Notes: generated by a model not told the origin, from the sequence alone. Numbered from the stretch's first letter, positions 37,817-50,462 are shown. The stretch is DNA of 64,000 bases from Pseudoluteimonas sp044226035 (GCA_044226035.1 JBGAHT010000007.1:1-64000); one strand, 5' to 3'. A program made the numbers and translations.

Positions 37817-40615
37817 TCAGCGGCAACGCGCCGCGATCGCCGCGACCTTGCGCACGATGCTGCCGCCTTCGGGCAGCGCCACGCGCAGCTCGCCGTCGAG
37901 CTTGCGCAAGGCGCCGAGCGCCGCGGCGCGTTGCGGGCCGTGGCAGCGCAGGCCCGCGGCTTCGGCACGCGCCTGCCAGGCGACCTTGCGCAGTTCGAAA
38001 TCGTTGCCGGGCAACTTGCCGAGCGCATCGAGTTGCGCCAGTGCCGGGCCGCTCCCGTGCAGCGCCTGGTACTTCGCCAGCGACAGCTGCGCGCGGCGCG
38101 CGGGCGCGCGGGTCGGGCCGTAGGCGGCGTCCAGGATCCGCACCGCGCGTTGCAACTCGGCTTCGGCCTGCGCATCGCCCAGCGCGGCATGGATCTCGCC
38201 GAGCAGGCGGTCGCATTCCCCGACCAGCGCATGCGCGTCGCCCAGCAGCGGCGCGCGCAGTCGACGGCTGCGTTCGACCAGGGGCAATGCCTCCGCGTCG
38301 CGCTTGTCGTCGTGCAGGATCAGCGCCTTGTTGAACAGCGCCGAGGCCAGCCGCAGCGGTTGCCCCTGGTCGCTCCAGATGCCGATGGCGTGGTCGATGG
38401 ACGCGAGCGCGGCCGGGATGTCGCCGCGTTCCCAGTCGACGATGGCGAGGCTGTTGTCGTCCACCGCCACGTCCTCGCTGCGCGGGCCGAGGCGTTCGGA
38501 CAGCCATTCGCGGCTGTGGGTGAAGGCCGCGTCGGCTTCGCGCAGGCGGCCGAGGTCGACCAGCAGCGCCGCCCATTGCCGGCTGGCGTCGAGGGTTTCG
38601 CGGTGTTGCGGGCCGAGCACGCCGTCGGCGAGCGCCAGCGCGCGTTGGCAATCGCGCTGCGCCGCGACCATCTCGCCGGCGATGCGTTCCAGCGAACAGA
38701 TGTTGCGCAGCAGCTCCACCGCCAGCGGATGGCGCATGCCCGGCCCGGCCTGCAGCCGGGACAGCGCGTCGCGGTAGCCCGCCAGCGCGCCGGCGTTGTC
38801 GGCCGCGTCCTTGCGCAGGTCGGCGAGGTCGACCAGGTTCTCGATCGCGCCGGCTTCGTCCTCGAGCGTATTGCGGTGGATCGCGAGCGCGCGGTCGAAC
38901 AGCACGGCGGCGCCGTCGCGGTCGCCGGCGCGGCGCTTGCAGCGGCCGAATTCGGAATAGAAGTCCGCAACCTGCACCGGCAACCGCGCCTGCTCGCGGC
39001 GCGCGCTGGCTTCCATCGGCAGCAGGGTCTGCAGGCATTCGCCGGGTTGCGCGATCAGGCGCTGGACGTGGCCGATGTCGGTGTATAGCGCGAGCAGCAG
39101 GCCCGGCGACGGCCGGTCCAGTGCGGCCACGACCTGCGCCTCGCGGCGCAGCAGGTCGTAGGCGGAACGGTAGTCGCCGAGGCCGATGCGCAGGCGCGCG
39201 ACCACGCCGTAGAGTTCGGCGCGCGCCTCGGGCTGGCGCGCGAGCTCGCGGTCGCCGCGGGCGATGCCGGCGTCGAGCAGGCGGCGGACGTCGATGCTGC
39301 CGGGATTGGGCGCTTCGCCCGCGTTCTGGAACAGGCCGACCACGAAATCCTGCATCGCCTGCGCGCGCGCGGCCTCGCGCAGGGCCTGCCGCGCCTGCCA
39401 GGCGACGATGCCGAGCGCGGTGGAGAGCACCAGCAGCACCAGCAGCGCGGTCGACAGCGCCCAGCGGTGGCGGTGCACGTACTTGCGCAGGCGGTACTCG
39501 ACGCTGTGCGGGCGCGCCAGCACCGGCTTGCCGTCGAGGAAGCGGCGGATGTCCAGCGCCAGCGCCTCGACCGAGGGATAGCGCCGCTCGGGCTGCTTGG
39601 CCAGCGCCTTGCGCACGATGTTGTCGAGGTCGCCGGCGACCTGGCGCGCGAGCTTGCGCAGCGCGTGCGCGCGTTCGGGCTCGGCATCGGCCATGCGCTG
39701 CAGCACCTGCGAGGGGCGCTGCGGGTCGGCGTGCAGGATCGCTTCCTCCCACTCCGCGTCGGTCGGCCGCCGCGGCTTGTACGGCTTGCCGCCGGTGAGC
39801 AGTTCGTACAGCACCACGCCGAGCGAATACACGTCGGTCATGGTCGTGACCGGTTCGCCGCGGATCTGTTCCGGCGCGGCGTAGTGCAGGGTGAACGCGC
39901 GCAGCCCGGTGCGCGTGTTCTCCGGCGCGGCCTCGGGGTTGTCGAGCAGCTTGGCGATGCCGAAGTCGAGCAAGCGCACGTCGTCGAGCGCGGTGACCAT
40001 GATGTTCGACGGCTTCAGGTCGCGGTGCACGATCAGGTTCGCGTGCGCGTGGCTGACCGCGTCGCAGGTCTGCAGGAACAGCGCGAGGCGCTGCGCCAGC
40101 GGCGGTTGCCGCTGCGATGCCCAGTCGGTGATCGGTTCGCCGTCGACGTATTCCAGCGCGAGGTAGGGCTGGCCGTCCTGGGTAGCGCCGGCGTCGAGCA
40201 GGCGCGCGATGTTGGCGTGTTCCAGCCGCGCCAGGATCTGCCGCTCGCGGGTGAAACGCAGGCGCAGGTTCGGGTCGGCGAGGCCGGGGCGCAGCAGTTT
40301 CAGCGCGACCCGGCGCTGGTACAGGCCGTCGTCGCGGCAGGCCATCCACACCTGGCCCATGCCGCCTTCGCCGAGCAGGCGTTCGAGCCGGTACGGGCCG
40401 ATGGCTGCGCCGGGGCGGGGCCCGGGCGCGGCGAGCAGCGGTTCGCTCAGGAATTCGTCGTTGCCCGCTTCCTCGGCCAGCAGCGCCTCGAGGTCGTCCG
40501 CGGTCGCGGGATCTTCCTCGCGCATCAGCGCGAGGCTGCGCGCGCGCGTTTCCGCGTCCAGTTCCAGCAACGCATCGAGCAGGGGCGACAGCCGTTGCCA
40601 GCGATCGGCATCCAT
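37817..40615 (-). CDS. Membrane-anchored Ser/Thr protein kinase with TPR repeats (second copy of the module)
   Basis: 932 residues with the same architecture as 278-3202. The kinase domain is at about 74-365: LGEGGMGQVW (81-90), Lys106, HRDLKPSN with Asp199, DFG Asp217. A transmembrane segment (about 385-406, ALSTALLVLLVLSTALGIVAW) and a long helical TPR-like region follow. The order and spacing match the first kinase, and the two are paralogs. It lies 11 bp downstream of its own ECF sigma gene. The substrate is unknown; the periplasmic repeats may sense a ligand (inference). Confidence 0.88.
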   Translation of the reverse strand: MDADRWQRLSPLLDALLELDAETRARSLALMREEDPATADDLEALLAEEAGNDEFLSEPLLAAPGPRPGAAIGPYRLERLLGEGGMGQVWMACRDDGLYQRRVALKLLRPGLADPNLRLRFTRERQILARLEHANIARLLDAGATQDGQPYLALEYVDGEPITDWASQRQPPLAQRLALFLQTCDAVSHAHANLIVHRDLKPSNIMVTALDDVRLLDFGIAKLLDNPEAAPENTRTGLRAFTLHYAAPEQIRGEPVTTMTDVYSLGVVLYELLTGGKPYKPRRPTDAEWEEAILHADPQRPSQVLQRMADAEPERAHALRKLARQVAGDLDNIVRKALAKQPERRYPSVEALALDIRRFLDGKPVLARPHSVEYRLRKYVHRHRWALSTALLVLLVLSTALGIVAWQARQALREAARAQAMQDFVVGLFQNAGEAPNPGSIDVRRLLDAGIARGDRELARQPEARAELYGVVARLRIGLGDYRSAYDLLRREAQVVAALDRPSPGLLLALYTDIGHVQRLIAQPGECLQTLLPMEASARREQARLPVQVADFYSEFGRCKRRAGDRDGAAVLFDRALAIHRNTLEDEAGAIENLVDLADLRKDAADNAGALAGYRDALSRLQAGPGMRHPLAVELLRNICSLERIAGEMVAAQRDCQRALALADGVLGPQHRETLDASRQWAALLVDLGRLREADAAFTHSREWLSERLGPRSEDVAVDDNSLAIVDWERGDIPAALASIDHAIGIWSDQGQPLRLASALFNKALILHDDKRDAEALPLVERSRRLRAPLLGDAHALVGECDRLLGEIHAALGDAQAEAELQRAVRILDAAYGPTRAPARRAQLSLAKYQALHGSGPALAQLDALGKLPGNDFELRKVAWQARAEAAGLRCHGPQRAAALGALRKLDGELRVALPEGGSIVRKVAAIAARCR

Positions 40616-40626
40616 GCGCGCCGGGC

Positions 40627-41190
40627 TCAGGCTTCCTTGAGCGAGGCGAGCAGGAACATCCGCGCCTTCTGCCAGTCGCGGCGGATGCTGCGTTCCGAAC
40701 GCTCGAGCAGGCCGGCGATCTCCAGCTCGGACAGGCCGCCGAAGTAGCGCAGTTCCACGACCTGCGCGAGCTTGGGATCGATCGCCGCGAGCTTGGTCAG
40801 CGCCGCGTCGAGGCCGAGCGTTTCGTCGTCCACGCGCAGCGCGGATTCGAGGTCGTCGGGCAGGTCGGTGACGCGGTGCAGGTCGCCGCCGCGCTTCTGC
40901 GCGAGGCGCTGGCGGGCGTAGTCGACCACCACGCTGCGCATCGCCGAGGCGGCGTAGGCGAAGAAGTGCGCGCGATCGCTGAACTCCACCTCGCGCCGGC
41001 CGGTGAGCTTGAGGTAGGCCTCGTGCACCAGCGCGGTGGCGTCGAGCGTGTGCCCGCGCTGGCCGGCGAGCTGGCGCCGGGCCATGGCGTGGAGTTCGTG
41101 GTAGAGCGTGGACAGCACCTGCCCGAGCGCATCGCGATCGCCGTCGCGCGCGGCGCCGAGCAGTTGGGTGATGTCGCCCGATTCCGGCAT
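40627..41190 (-). CDS. ECF-type sigma factor paired with the Ser/Thr kinase
   Basis: 187 residues, paralog of the sigma factor at 3199-3765. ATALVHEAYLKLTGRREVEF in region 2, and ELRYFGGLSELEIAGLLERS followed by RRDWQKARMFLLASL in region 4. No anti-sigma gene is adjacent, but a kinase gene follows 11 bp downstream. The target promoters cannot be read from the window. Confidence 0.9.
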   Translation of the reverse strand: MPESGDITQLLGAARDGDRDALGQVLSTLYHELHAMARRQLAGQRGHTLDATALVHEAYLKLTGRREVEFSDRAHFFAYAASAMRSVVVDYARQRLAQKRGGDLHRVTDLPDDLESALRVDDETLGLDAALTKLAAIDPKLAQVVELRYFGGLSELEIAGLLERSERSIRRDWQKARMFLLASLKEA

Positions 41191-41242
41191 TCGCGCCTCC
41201 CCGTGCCCGCGGCCACTATAACGCCGGCACCCGCGCGCGCCG

Positions 41243-42061
41243 CTAGCGTTGGCAGCGCGCGCACCACACGCTGGCGCGCTGGCCGACCATGGCCTGCTTC
41301 AGCGGCCGGCCGCAACGCGGGCTCTCGCCGCCGTAGGCGGCGAGTTCCTGTTCGAAATATCCCGGCGCGCCGTCCGGGGCGAGGAAATCGCGCAAGGTCG
41401 TCCCGCCGCGGGCGATGGCGTGGGCGAGGATGCGCTTCACCTCGCCGGCCAGCGCGGCGTAGCGTTCGCGCGAGACCTTGCCGGCGGCGCGCAGCGGCGA
41501 GATGCCGGCGGCGAACAGCGCTTCGGCGGCGTAGATGTTGCCGACCCCGACCACGACCTTCTGGTCCATGAGGAAGGTCTTCACCGGCGCGCTGCGGCCG
41601 CGGCTGCGCGCGAACAGGTAATCGCCGTCGAATGCCTCCGACAGCGGCTCCGGCCCCAGTTCGCGCAGCAGGGCGTGGGTTTCGCCCGGCGGTTGCCACA
41701 GCAGGCAGCCGAAGCGGCGCGGGTCGTTGAAGCGCAGCACCCGGCCGGGTGTTCCGCTCGCGCCTTGCAGCGCGAAGTCGACGTGGTCGTGCTCGCGCAC
41801 CGGCGTCGCCGCCGGCAGCACGCGCAGGCTGCCGGACATGCCCAGGTGCAGCAGGGCGCTGCCGGCATCGGTGTCGAGCAGCAGGTACTTGGCGCGGCGG
41901 CGGACCGCGGCGATGCGCTGCCCGGGCAGGCGTTCGGCGACCTCGGGCGGGATCGGCCAGCGCAGGTCCGGGCGGCGCAGCAGGACCGAGCGCACGCGCC
42001 GGCCCTCGAGGTGCGGGGCGAGGCCGGCGCGGGTGGTTTCGACTTCGGGAAGCTCGGGCAT
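41243..42061 (-). CDS. mutM: Formamidopyrimidine-DNA glycosylase (Fpg/MutM) with an incomplete zinc finger
   Basis: 272 residues starting MPELPEVETTR (catalytic Pro1/Glu2), with Lys58 of the active site and the GNIYAAEALFAAGISP helix. It removes 8-oxoguanine and other oxidised purines from DNA. The C-terminal zinc finger normally has C-x2-C-x16-C-x2-C. Here only Cys250, Cys267 and Cys270 are present: YGGESPRCGRPL replaces the usual YGxxGxPCxxCG, so the first ligand is lost. The conserved GQR Arg (about 262) remains. The frame is open 11 codons further upstream, but the mature enzyme must start at Pro after this Met. Confidence 0.93.
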   Translation of the reverse strand: MPELPEVETTRAGLAPHLEGRRVRSVLLRRPDLRWPIPPEVAERLPGQRIAAVRRRAKYLLLDTDAGSALLHLGMSGSLRVLPAATPVREHDHVDFALQGASGTPGRVLRFNDPRRFGCLLWQPPGETHALLRELGPEPLSEAFDGDYLFARSRGRSAPVKTFLMDQKVVVGVGNIYAAEALFAAGISPLRAAGKVSRERYAALAGEVKRILAHAIARGGTTLRDFLAPDGAPGYFEQELAAYGGESPRCGRPLKQAMVGQRASVWCARCQR

Positions 42062-42167
42062 GCGGGTCGTGGGGGGTGCGCGGAAGCACAACATACGCCG
42101 CGCACGCTGTCCGGTCCGGCGACGTGGCTGCGTTTAGACTGCTGTGGAACTTCCAGGGGGATTCGCC

Positions 42168-43283
42168 ATGCGCCGTGCCTTGCTGACCCTTGCCGCCGCC
42201 TTCGGCATCGCGTCCCCGGCGCTGGCGCAGACCTACGACTTCCAGCCGGTCACCGATTACATCAACACCTTCGTCGGCAAGTCGGGGGCGTATCCGCTGA
42301 AGGGCGCCTCGCTGATCGTCATCCAGAACCGCAAGGCGATCTACCGGCAGGGCTTCGGCAGCTATGCGCGGGTCAACCCGACGGTGCCGATCGCCTCGGC
42401 CAGCAAATGGCTTTCGGCGCTGGTGCTGCAGCGCCTGGTGGAAGAAGGGCGGATGAGCTGGGACGACACCGTGGCCGACTACTTCGGCACCGATTACCCG
42501 AATGCGGACGCGACCAAGGGCGCGATCACCCTGGGCCAGATGTTCAGCCATGTCTCCGGGATGTCGGCGGTCAGCAACGACTGCCTGGACTACCCCAACC
42601 GCAACATGGCGCTGGACGATTGCGCGAAGGCGATCCTCGCCGAACCGCTGGTCGCGACCCCGGGCGCGCTGTTCGCCTACGGCGAGAATTCGATGCAGGT
42701 GGCCGGCGCCATGGCCGAACGCGCGACCGGCAAGAGTTGGGCGGATCTGCTCCAGTCCGAACTGATCCAGCCGCTGGGCCTGACCGCGACCGACTTCGGC
42801 GCGGACAAGCGCGGCCGTCCGTTCAACAACCCGATCATCGCCGGCGGCGCGCGCTCGAACCAGCGCGACTACGCGATCGTCGTGCAGATGGTCCTGCAGC
42901 ACGGCGCTTACAACGGCAAGCAATACCTGACCCCCGCCAGCATCGCCGAGATGCAGCGCGACCGGACCCACGGCCTGCCGATCGACCCCGACGCGGATCC
43001 GTATCCCGAGGCCTACGGCTACGGCTACGGCGAATGGGTCAACGTGGTCGATTGCGACGGCGTGACGACCCGGGTGTCCAGCACCGGGGTGTTCGGCACC
43101 TCGCCCTGGGTCGATTACGACAACGGCATTGCGGCGGTGTTCCTGGCCTACCAGCAGGCGGCGCCGACCGAACTGAGGCAGGACTTGCGGCAGCTCTGGG
43201 ACGAGGTGGCCGGCGTCATCGGCGCGCCGGTGGGCTGCAACGCGGCGAAGCCGATGGCCGGCAGGGCGTCGATCGGCCGCTAG
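42168..43283 (+). CDS. Serine hydrolase of the beta-lactamase/class C family
   Basis: 371 residues. Signal peptide MRRALLTLAAAFGIASPALAQ. SxxK motif SASK (Ser77, Lys80) at the start of a helix, YGEN at 171-174 in the place of the YxN motif, and a late FGTSPWVDYDNG region. The family contains penicillin-binding proteins, esterases and AmpC-like enzymes. Here an esterase or peptidase of the periplasm is as likely as a beta-lactamase. CAGGGGG precedes the ATG. Several cysteines (DCL, DCAK, DCDG, GCN) suggest disulfides. Confidence 0.8.
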   Translation: MRRALLTLAAAFGIASPALAQTYDFQPVTDYINTFVGKSGAYPLKGASLIVIQNRKAIYRQGFGSYARVNPTVPIASASKWLSALVLQRLVEEGRMSWDDTVADYFGTDYPNADATKGAITLGQMFSHVSGMSAVSNDCLDYPNRNMALDDCAKAILAEPLVATPGALFAYGENSMQVAGAMAERATGKSWADLLQSELIQPLGLTATDFGADKRGRPFNNPIIAGGARSNQRDYAIVVQMVLQHGAYNGKQYLTPASIAEMQRDRTHGLPIDPDADPYPEAYGYGYGEWVNVVDCDGVTTRVSSTGVFGTSPWVDYDNGIAAVFLAYQQAAPTELRQDLRQLWDEVAGVIGAPVGCNAAKPMAGRASIGR

Positions 43284-43338
43284 TCGCGGGCGGGCCATGG
43301 CCCTTAGACTGGGCCAGGATCCAGGGGAGAACCGCGAT

Positions 43339-43902
43339 ATGCCCGGAATGCGATGGAGCGCGGCCGCGCTCCTCCTGGTTTCTGCGTGGGCGCTGGCGGC
43401 GACGCCTGCCCCGGCCCCGCCGGCCGTGGGCGACACCCCGCCGCAACTCCTGGGCAAGGACCGCAACGGCGATCCGGTCGACCTGGCGCAACTGCGCGGC
43501 AAGGTGGTGGTGGTGACGTTCTGGGCGTCCTGGTGCGGCTATTGCCGCAAGGAGCTTCCGGCCTTGAACGCCATGCAGACCGCCACCGGCCCGGACTATT
43601 TCCGGGTGGTCGCGGTCAACGTGCAGGACGGCAACGACGAATACCGCGCCATCACCCGGCAGATGCGCGACTACACCCTGACCTTCACCCGCGACCGCAG
43701 CGGCGCCATCGCCGAAAGCTACGGGGTGAAGTCCTACCCCAACCTGTGGATCATCGACCCCGAAGGCCGGGTCGCGGCGCGGCACATCGGCTACGGCGAG
43801 GATTCGTTCAAGCAGATCGTCGACCAGATCAGCCAGGTGATCCAGGCGGAAGTCGAACGCCTGCATGCCGCCCCCACCGACAAGGCCGCCGCGGCAGGCT
43901 GA
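43339..43902 (+). CDS. TlpA/ResA-like thioredoxin-fold oxidoreductase
   Basis: 187 residues. Signal or anchor segment MPGMRWSAAALLLVSAWALA, then VTFWASWCGYCRKELPALN with the redox Cys66 and Cys69, and cis-Pro motif VKSYPNLWIIDPEG. It would act in the periplasm in disulfide reduction, for example cytochrome c maturation. Start at 43339 has GGGGAGA upstream. It follows the serine hydrolase with a 55-bp gap. Confidence 0.88.
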   Translation: MPGMRWSAAALLLVSAWALAATPAPAPPAVGDTPPQLLGKDRNGDPVDLAQLRGKVVVVTFWASWCGYCRKELPALNAMQTATGPDYFRVVAVNVQDGNDEYRAITRQMRDYTLTFTRDRSGAIAESYGVKSYPNLWIIDPEGRVAARHIGYGEDSFKQIVDQISQVIQAEVERLHAAPTDKAAAAG

Positions 43903-43988
43903 ACGAACATACGCCCCCCACGGGTGACGCGGGCGGTGGCAGGCCCCATCATGTCCGGTGCGTTTCCCTGCGCCCCCGAGAGCCCGAC

Positions 43989-45197
43989 ATGCCCGCTTCC
44001 CTGCTCGACTTCCTGACCGGTGGCCTGGTCCAGCCCGGCTGGGCCACCCTTGCGGTGTACCTGCTGGTCGCGACCCAGCTCACCATCTTCTCGGTGACGC
44101 TGTACCTGCACCGCAGCATCGCCCACCGCGGCGTCGACTTCCATCCGCTGCTGGCGCACTTCTTCCGCTTCTGGAACTGGATCACCACCTCGATGATCGC
44201 GCGCGAATGGGCGGCGATCCACCGCAAGCACCACGCGAAGTGCGAGACCGAGGAAGACCCGCACAGCCCGGTGGTGAAGGGCATCGGCAACGTGTTCTGG
44301 CATGGCGTGGAGCTGTACCGCGAAGCGCGCGCCGACCGCGCGTCGATCGAGCAGTACGGCAAGGGCTGCCCGGACGACTGGATCGAACGCAAGCTGTACA
44401 CGCCGCACGCGACCCTCGGCCCGACCTTGCTGCTGTTCGCCAGCTTCGCCCTGTTCGGCTTCAAGGGCGTGGCGGTCTGGGCGATCCAGATGGCGTGGAT
44501 CCCGTTCTGGGCCGCGGGCGTGGTCAACGGCCTCGGCCACTGGTGGGGCTACCGCAACTTCGAAACCGACGACACCGCGACCAACCTCTCGCCCTGGGGC
44601 GTGTGGATCGGCGGCGAGGAACTGCACAACAACCACCACGCGTTCCCGTCCTCGGCCAAGTTCGCGCTGCGCAAGTGGGAATTCGACATCGGCTGGGCCG
44701 CGATCCGCGCCGCGCAGGCGCTGGGCCTGGCTAAGGTGCTGCGGGTCGCGCCCGCGCTGGACGTGCGCCCGAACATCAAGGTGCCGGACATGGAGACGAT
44801 GAAGGCGCTGCTCGCGCACCGCTTCCAGGCCATGACCGACTTCAAGCGCGGCGTGCTCGCGCCGGCGTTGCAGGAGGAAGCCGCCGCGCGCGGCCTGCGC
44901 CTGCGCCGGCTGCTGCCGCGCAAGCTGCGCCACGGCCTCGCCGACGACGGCCGCTGGCTGAGCCCGGACGCGCGCGCGCAGATGCACGCCTGGGTGGAAG
45001 AGTCGCCGCGCATCCGCGCGCTGGTCGAGGCGCGCGCGCGCCTCGCGCAGGTGCTGACCGCGCGCAGCAACGACGCCGCCGAACGCCTGCACCAGTTGCA
45101 GGCATGGTGTCGCGAGGCCGAGGCCAGCGGCATCCACGCGCTGCAGGCCTATGCCGCGCGGCTCAAGGGCTATTCGCTGCAGGCCACCCGCGCCTGA
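43989..45197 (+). CDS. Membrane fatty acid desaturase
   Basis: 402 residues. Three histidine motifs for the di-iron centre, HRSIAH, HRKHH and HNNHH, together with membrane helices near 18-35 and 140-180. This is the delta-9 acyl-CoA/acyl-lipid desaturase family, which introduces a cis double bond into fatty acyl chains in the membrane. The last 110 or so residues after the desaturase core are Arg/Ala-rich and helical, a C-terminal extension of unknown role. The ATG at 43989 is chosen because it gives the normal start before the first helix. Confidence 0.9.
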   Translation: MPASLLDFLTGGLVQPGWATLAVYLLVATQLTIFSVTLYLHRSIAHRGVDFHPLLAHFFRFWNWITTSMIAREWAAIHRKHHAKCETEEDPHSPVVKGIGNVFWHGVELYREARADRASIEQYGKGCPDDWIERKLYTPHATLGPTLLLFASFALFGFKGVAVWAIQMAWIPFWAAGVVNGLGHWWGYRNFETDDTATNLSPWGVWIGGEELHNNHHAFPSSAKFALRKWEFDIGWAAIRAAQALGLAKVLRVAPALDVRPNIKVPDMETMKALLAHRFQAMTDFKRGVLAPALQEEAAARGLRLRRLLPRKLRHGLADDGRWLSPDARAQMHAWVEESPRIRALVEARARLAQVLTARSNDAAERLHQLQAWCREAEASGIHALQAYAARLKGYSLQATRA

Positions 45198-45204
45198 TCC
45201 GCGC

Positions 45205-45555
45205 ATGCGGCGTGCCTCCGCCGTCGCATGCATGGCCGTCATGAGTACGGTCGCGTTGGCGCCGGGCCTCGCGTTCGCGCAAGTCGCGTCCAGCGGCGAC
45301 TACCTCGCGCGCATGGACGCGGACCGCGACGGCCGCGTCTCGCTGGCCGAATACCAGGACTGGCTGAGCTACGCCTTCGACGCGATGGACCGCGACCACG
45401 ACGGCGCGCTGTCGCCGACGGAACAGCCCGGCGGGCGCGGTGCGCCGATCACCCGCGAACAACACCGCGCGCGCCTCGCCGAGGCGTTCCGCCGCCAGGA
45501 CGCGAACCACGACGGTTTCCTCGGCGCGAAGGAACTCGCCGCGCCGCCGCGCTGA
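45205..45555 (+). CDS. Secreted EF-hand protein
   Basis: 116 residues with a signal peptide (MRRASAVACMAVMSTVALAPGLAFA). Three EF-hand-like loops follow: DADRDGRVSLAE, DRDHDGALSPTE and DANHDGFLGAKE. These have the Asp/Asn spacing for calcium binding. It probably lies in the periplasm or outside. It starts 7 bases after the desaturase stop, so it is on the same transcript. Confidence 0.8.
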   Translation: MRRASAVACMAVMSTVALAPGLAFAQVASSGDYLARMDADRDGRVSLAEYQDWLSYAFDAMDRDHDGALSPTEQPGGRGAPITREQHRARLAEAFRRQDANHDGFLGAKELAAPPR

Positions 45556-45613
45556 GGCGGCCCACGCGCGCGCTGGCGCTACACTCGGGGTTCCCCCGAT
45601 GGAGAACGCGGCG

Positions 45614-47560
<1,947 letters not shown>

Positions 47561-47612
47561 AGCGGCGCAAGCGCATTCCGCCAACCCATATTCCATGACC
47601 AAGGGAAACCCG

Positions 47613-49175
47613 ATGAAAGCCCTGCCCCTCGTCCTCGCGCTGCTCTCGGCCACGATCCTGCCGTCGCAGGCCGCATTCGCCGCGAACAAGGCTCCGCACG
47701 CCCAGCGCGCCGCGCACCCCGCCGAAGACCCGTTCGCGAACGTGTACATCGTCACCTCGCGCAAGACGTTCGACAACATCCATGCGCTGGTGCGCAACCC
47801 CGCCTCGCGCCGCGACAGCCTCGGCAACGAGCTGGTCGTGTCCGAGACCAGGGCGCACATGCTCGATGCGGTGAACGGGTTGATCCACCAGCGCGAATTG
47901 CGCTGCGGCGGCTACTTCGCGTTCGACAGCAGGCAGAAGGCGGAGGCGTTCATCGCCGCCGACCGTTCGGCGTCCGCCGCGCGCGCGTTGGCGGTGAGCT
48001 ACACCATCGACAACGCCGCGACGGTGGATCCGTGGCTGCCGCAGGTCAGCGGATTCGGCATCCACGACGTCATTACCACGCTGTCGGGCTACAAGAACCG
48101 TTACTACGCCAGCGGCTACGGCAAGGCCGCGGCGGAATGGATCAAGGGCCGCTGGGACTCGCTCGCCGCAGGCCGCGGCGACGTGAGCAGCGAACTGTTC
48201 ACCGCTTGCACCAACTGCTCCACCCAACCGTCGGTGATCCTCACCATCCAGGGCAACGAGCTCGCGAACGAAGTGGTGGTGCTGGGCGCGCACCTGGATT
48301 CGATCAACGACAGCGCCGGCGGCAACCCCGAGATGGTCGCGCCCGGCGCGGACGACGACGCTTCCGGCGTCGCGACGTTGACCGAAACCCTGCGCATCGC
48401 GCTGGCGAGCGGCTGGAAGCCGAAGCGCACGGTCAAGTTCATGGCCTATGCCGCCGAGGAAGTGGGCTTGCGCGGCTCGAACGCGATCGCGCAGCAGTTC
48501 AAGGCGAACGGCGTGAACGTGGTCGGCGTGCTGCAGCTGGACATGACCGAATACCGCAAGGGCACGCCCGAGGACATGCAGCTGGTCACGGATTATTCCA
48601 ACGCCAGCCTCAAGCAGTTCTTCAACGACCTGTTCGACGCCTACCTCGCGCCCATGGGCCTGCGCCGCGGCACCATCACCTGCGGCTACGGTTGTTCCGA
48701 CCACGCGTCCTGGAACAGCGCCGGCTATCCGTCCGCGATGATGTTCGAATCCGGCGACGACACCGGCGCCAACACGCCGGCGTTCCGCGGCTTCAACCCG
48801 AACATCCACACCACCGGCGACACGCTTGCGTTCCTGGGCGATTCCACCGCCAACAGCGTCAAGTTCGCGAAGTTCGCGCTGGCCTTCGCCGGCGAGCTGG
48901 GCAAGACCAGCGGCGCGGGGCCTTCCAATGCGCCGCCGGTCGCGAATTTCCGCAGCAGGGTCGTGCGCCGCACGGCGGCCTTCACCGACCGTTCCAGCGA
49001 CAGCGACGGCAGCATCGTCGCGCGCGCGTGGAATTTCGGCGACGGCAAGACCTCCACCGCGACCAGCCCGACGCATGCCTATTCCGCGCCCGGCACCTAC
49101 AACGTCACCCTGACCGTCACCGACGACGACGGCGCGACCGCGAGCAAGACCTCGCCAGTCACCATCGCGCGCTGA
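47613..49175 (+). CDS. Secreted M28-family aminopeptidase with C-terminal PKD domain
   Basis: 520 residues. Signal peptide MKALPLVLALLSATILPSQAAFA, then an N-terminal pro-like region (about 30-150). The M28 zinc peptidase follows, with GAHLDSIN, GADDDASGVAT, AYAAEEVGLRGS and the late His in NIHTTGDTL. A PKD repeat (about 435-520; DRSSDSDGSIVARAWNFGDG) follows. This is the leucyl-aminopeptidase type of secreted enzymes common in Lysobacter and relatives. It is likely exported by type II secretion (inference). AAGGGA precedes the ATG. Confidence 0.9.
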   Translation: MKALPLVLALLSATILPSQAAFAANKAPHAQRAAHPAEDPFANVYIVTSRKTFDNIHALVRNPASRRDSLGNELVVSETRAHMLDAVNGLIHQRELRCGGYFAFDSRQKAEAFIAADRSASAARALAVSYTIDNAATVDPWLPQVSGFGIHDVITTLSGYKNRYYASGYGKAAAEWIKGRWDSLAAGRGDVSSELFTACTNCSTQPSVILTIQGNELANEVVVLGAHLDSINDSAGGNPEMVAPGADDDASGVATLTETLRIALASGWKPKRTVKFMAYAAEEVGLRGSNAIAQQFKANGVNVVGVLQLDMTEYRKGTPEDMQLVTDYSNASLKQFFNDLFDAYLAPMGLRRGTITCGYGCSDHASWNSAGYPSAMMFESGDDTGANTPAFRGFNPNIHTTGDTLAFLGDSTANSVKFAKFALAFAGELGKTSGAGPSNAPPVANFRSRVVRRTAAFTDRSSDSDGSIVARAWNFGDGKTSTATSPTHAYSAPGTYNVTLTVTDDDGATASKTSPVTIAR

Positions 49176-49187
49176 GGTGGGAAAAAA

Positions 49188-49211
49188 GAAACCCGCCTCG
49201 CGGCGGGTTTC
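49188..49211 (-). terminator. Terminator of the slipin-rtcB operon
   Basis: 10-bp stem GAAACCCGCC / GGCGGGTTTC with loop TCGC. Read on the minus strand it is followed by TTTTTTCCC. It can also serve the aminopeptidase gene from the other side, but lacks a T tract there. A 33-bp identical copy lies at 52823-52855. Confidence 0.85.
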
Positions 49212-49232
49212 GTGGCCATCCATGGCCAAGGT

Positions 49233-50462
<1,230 letters not shown>

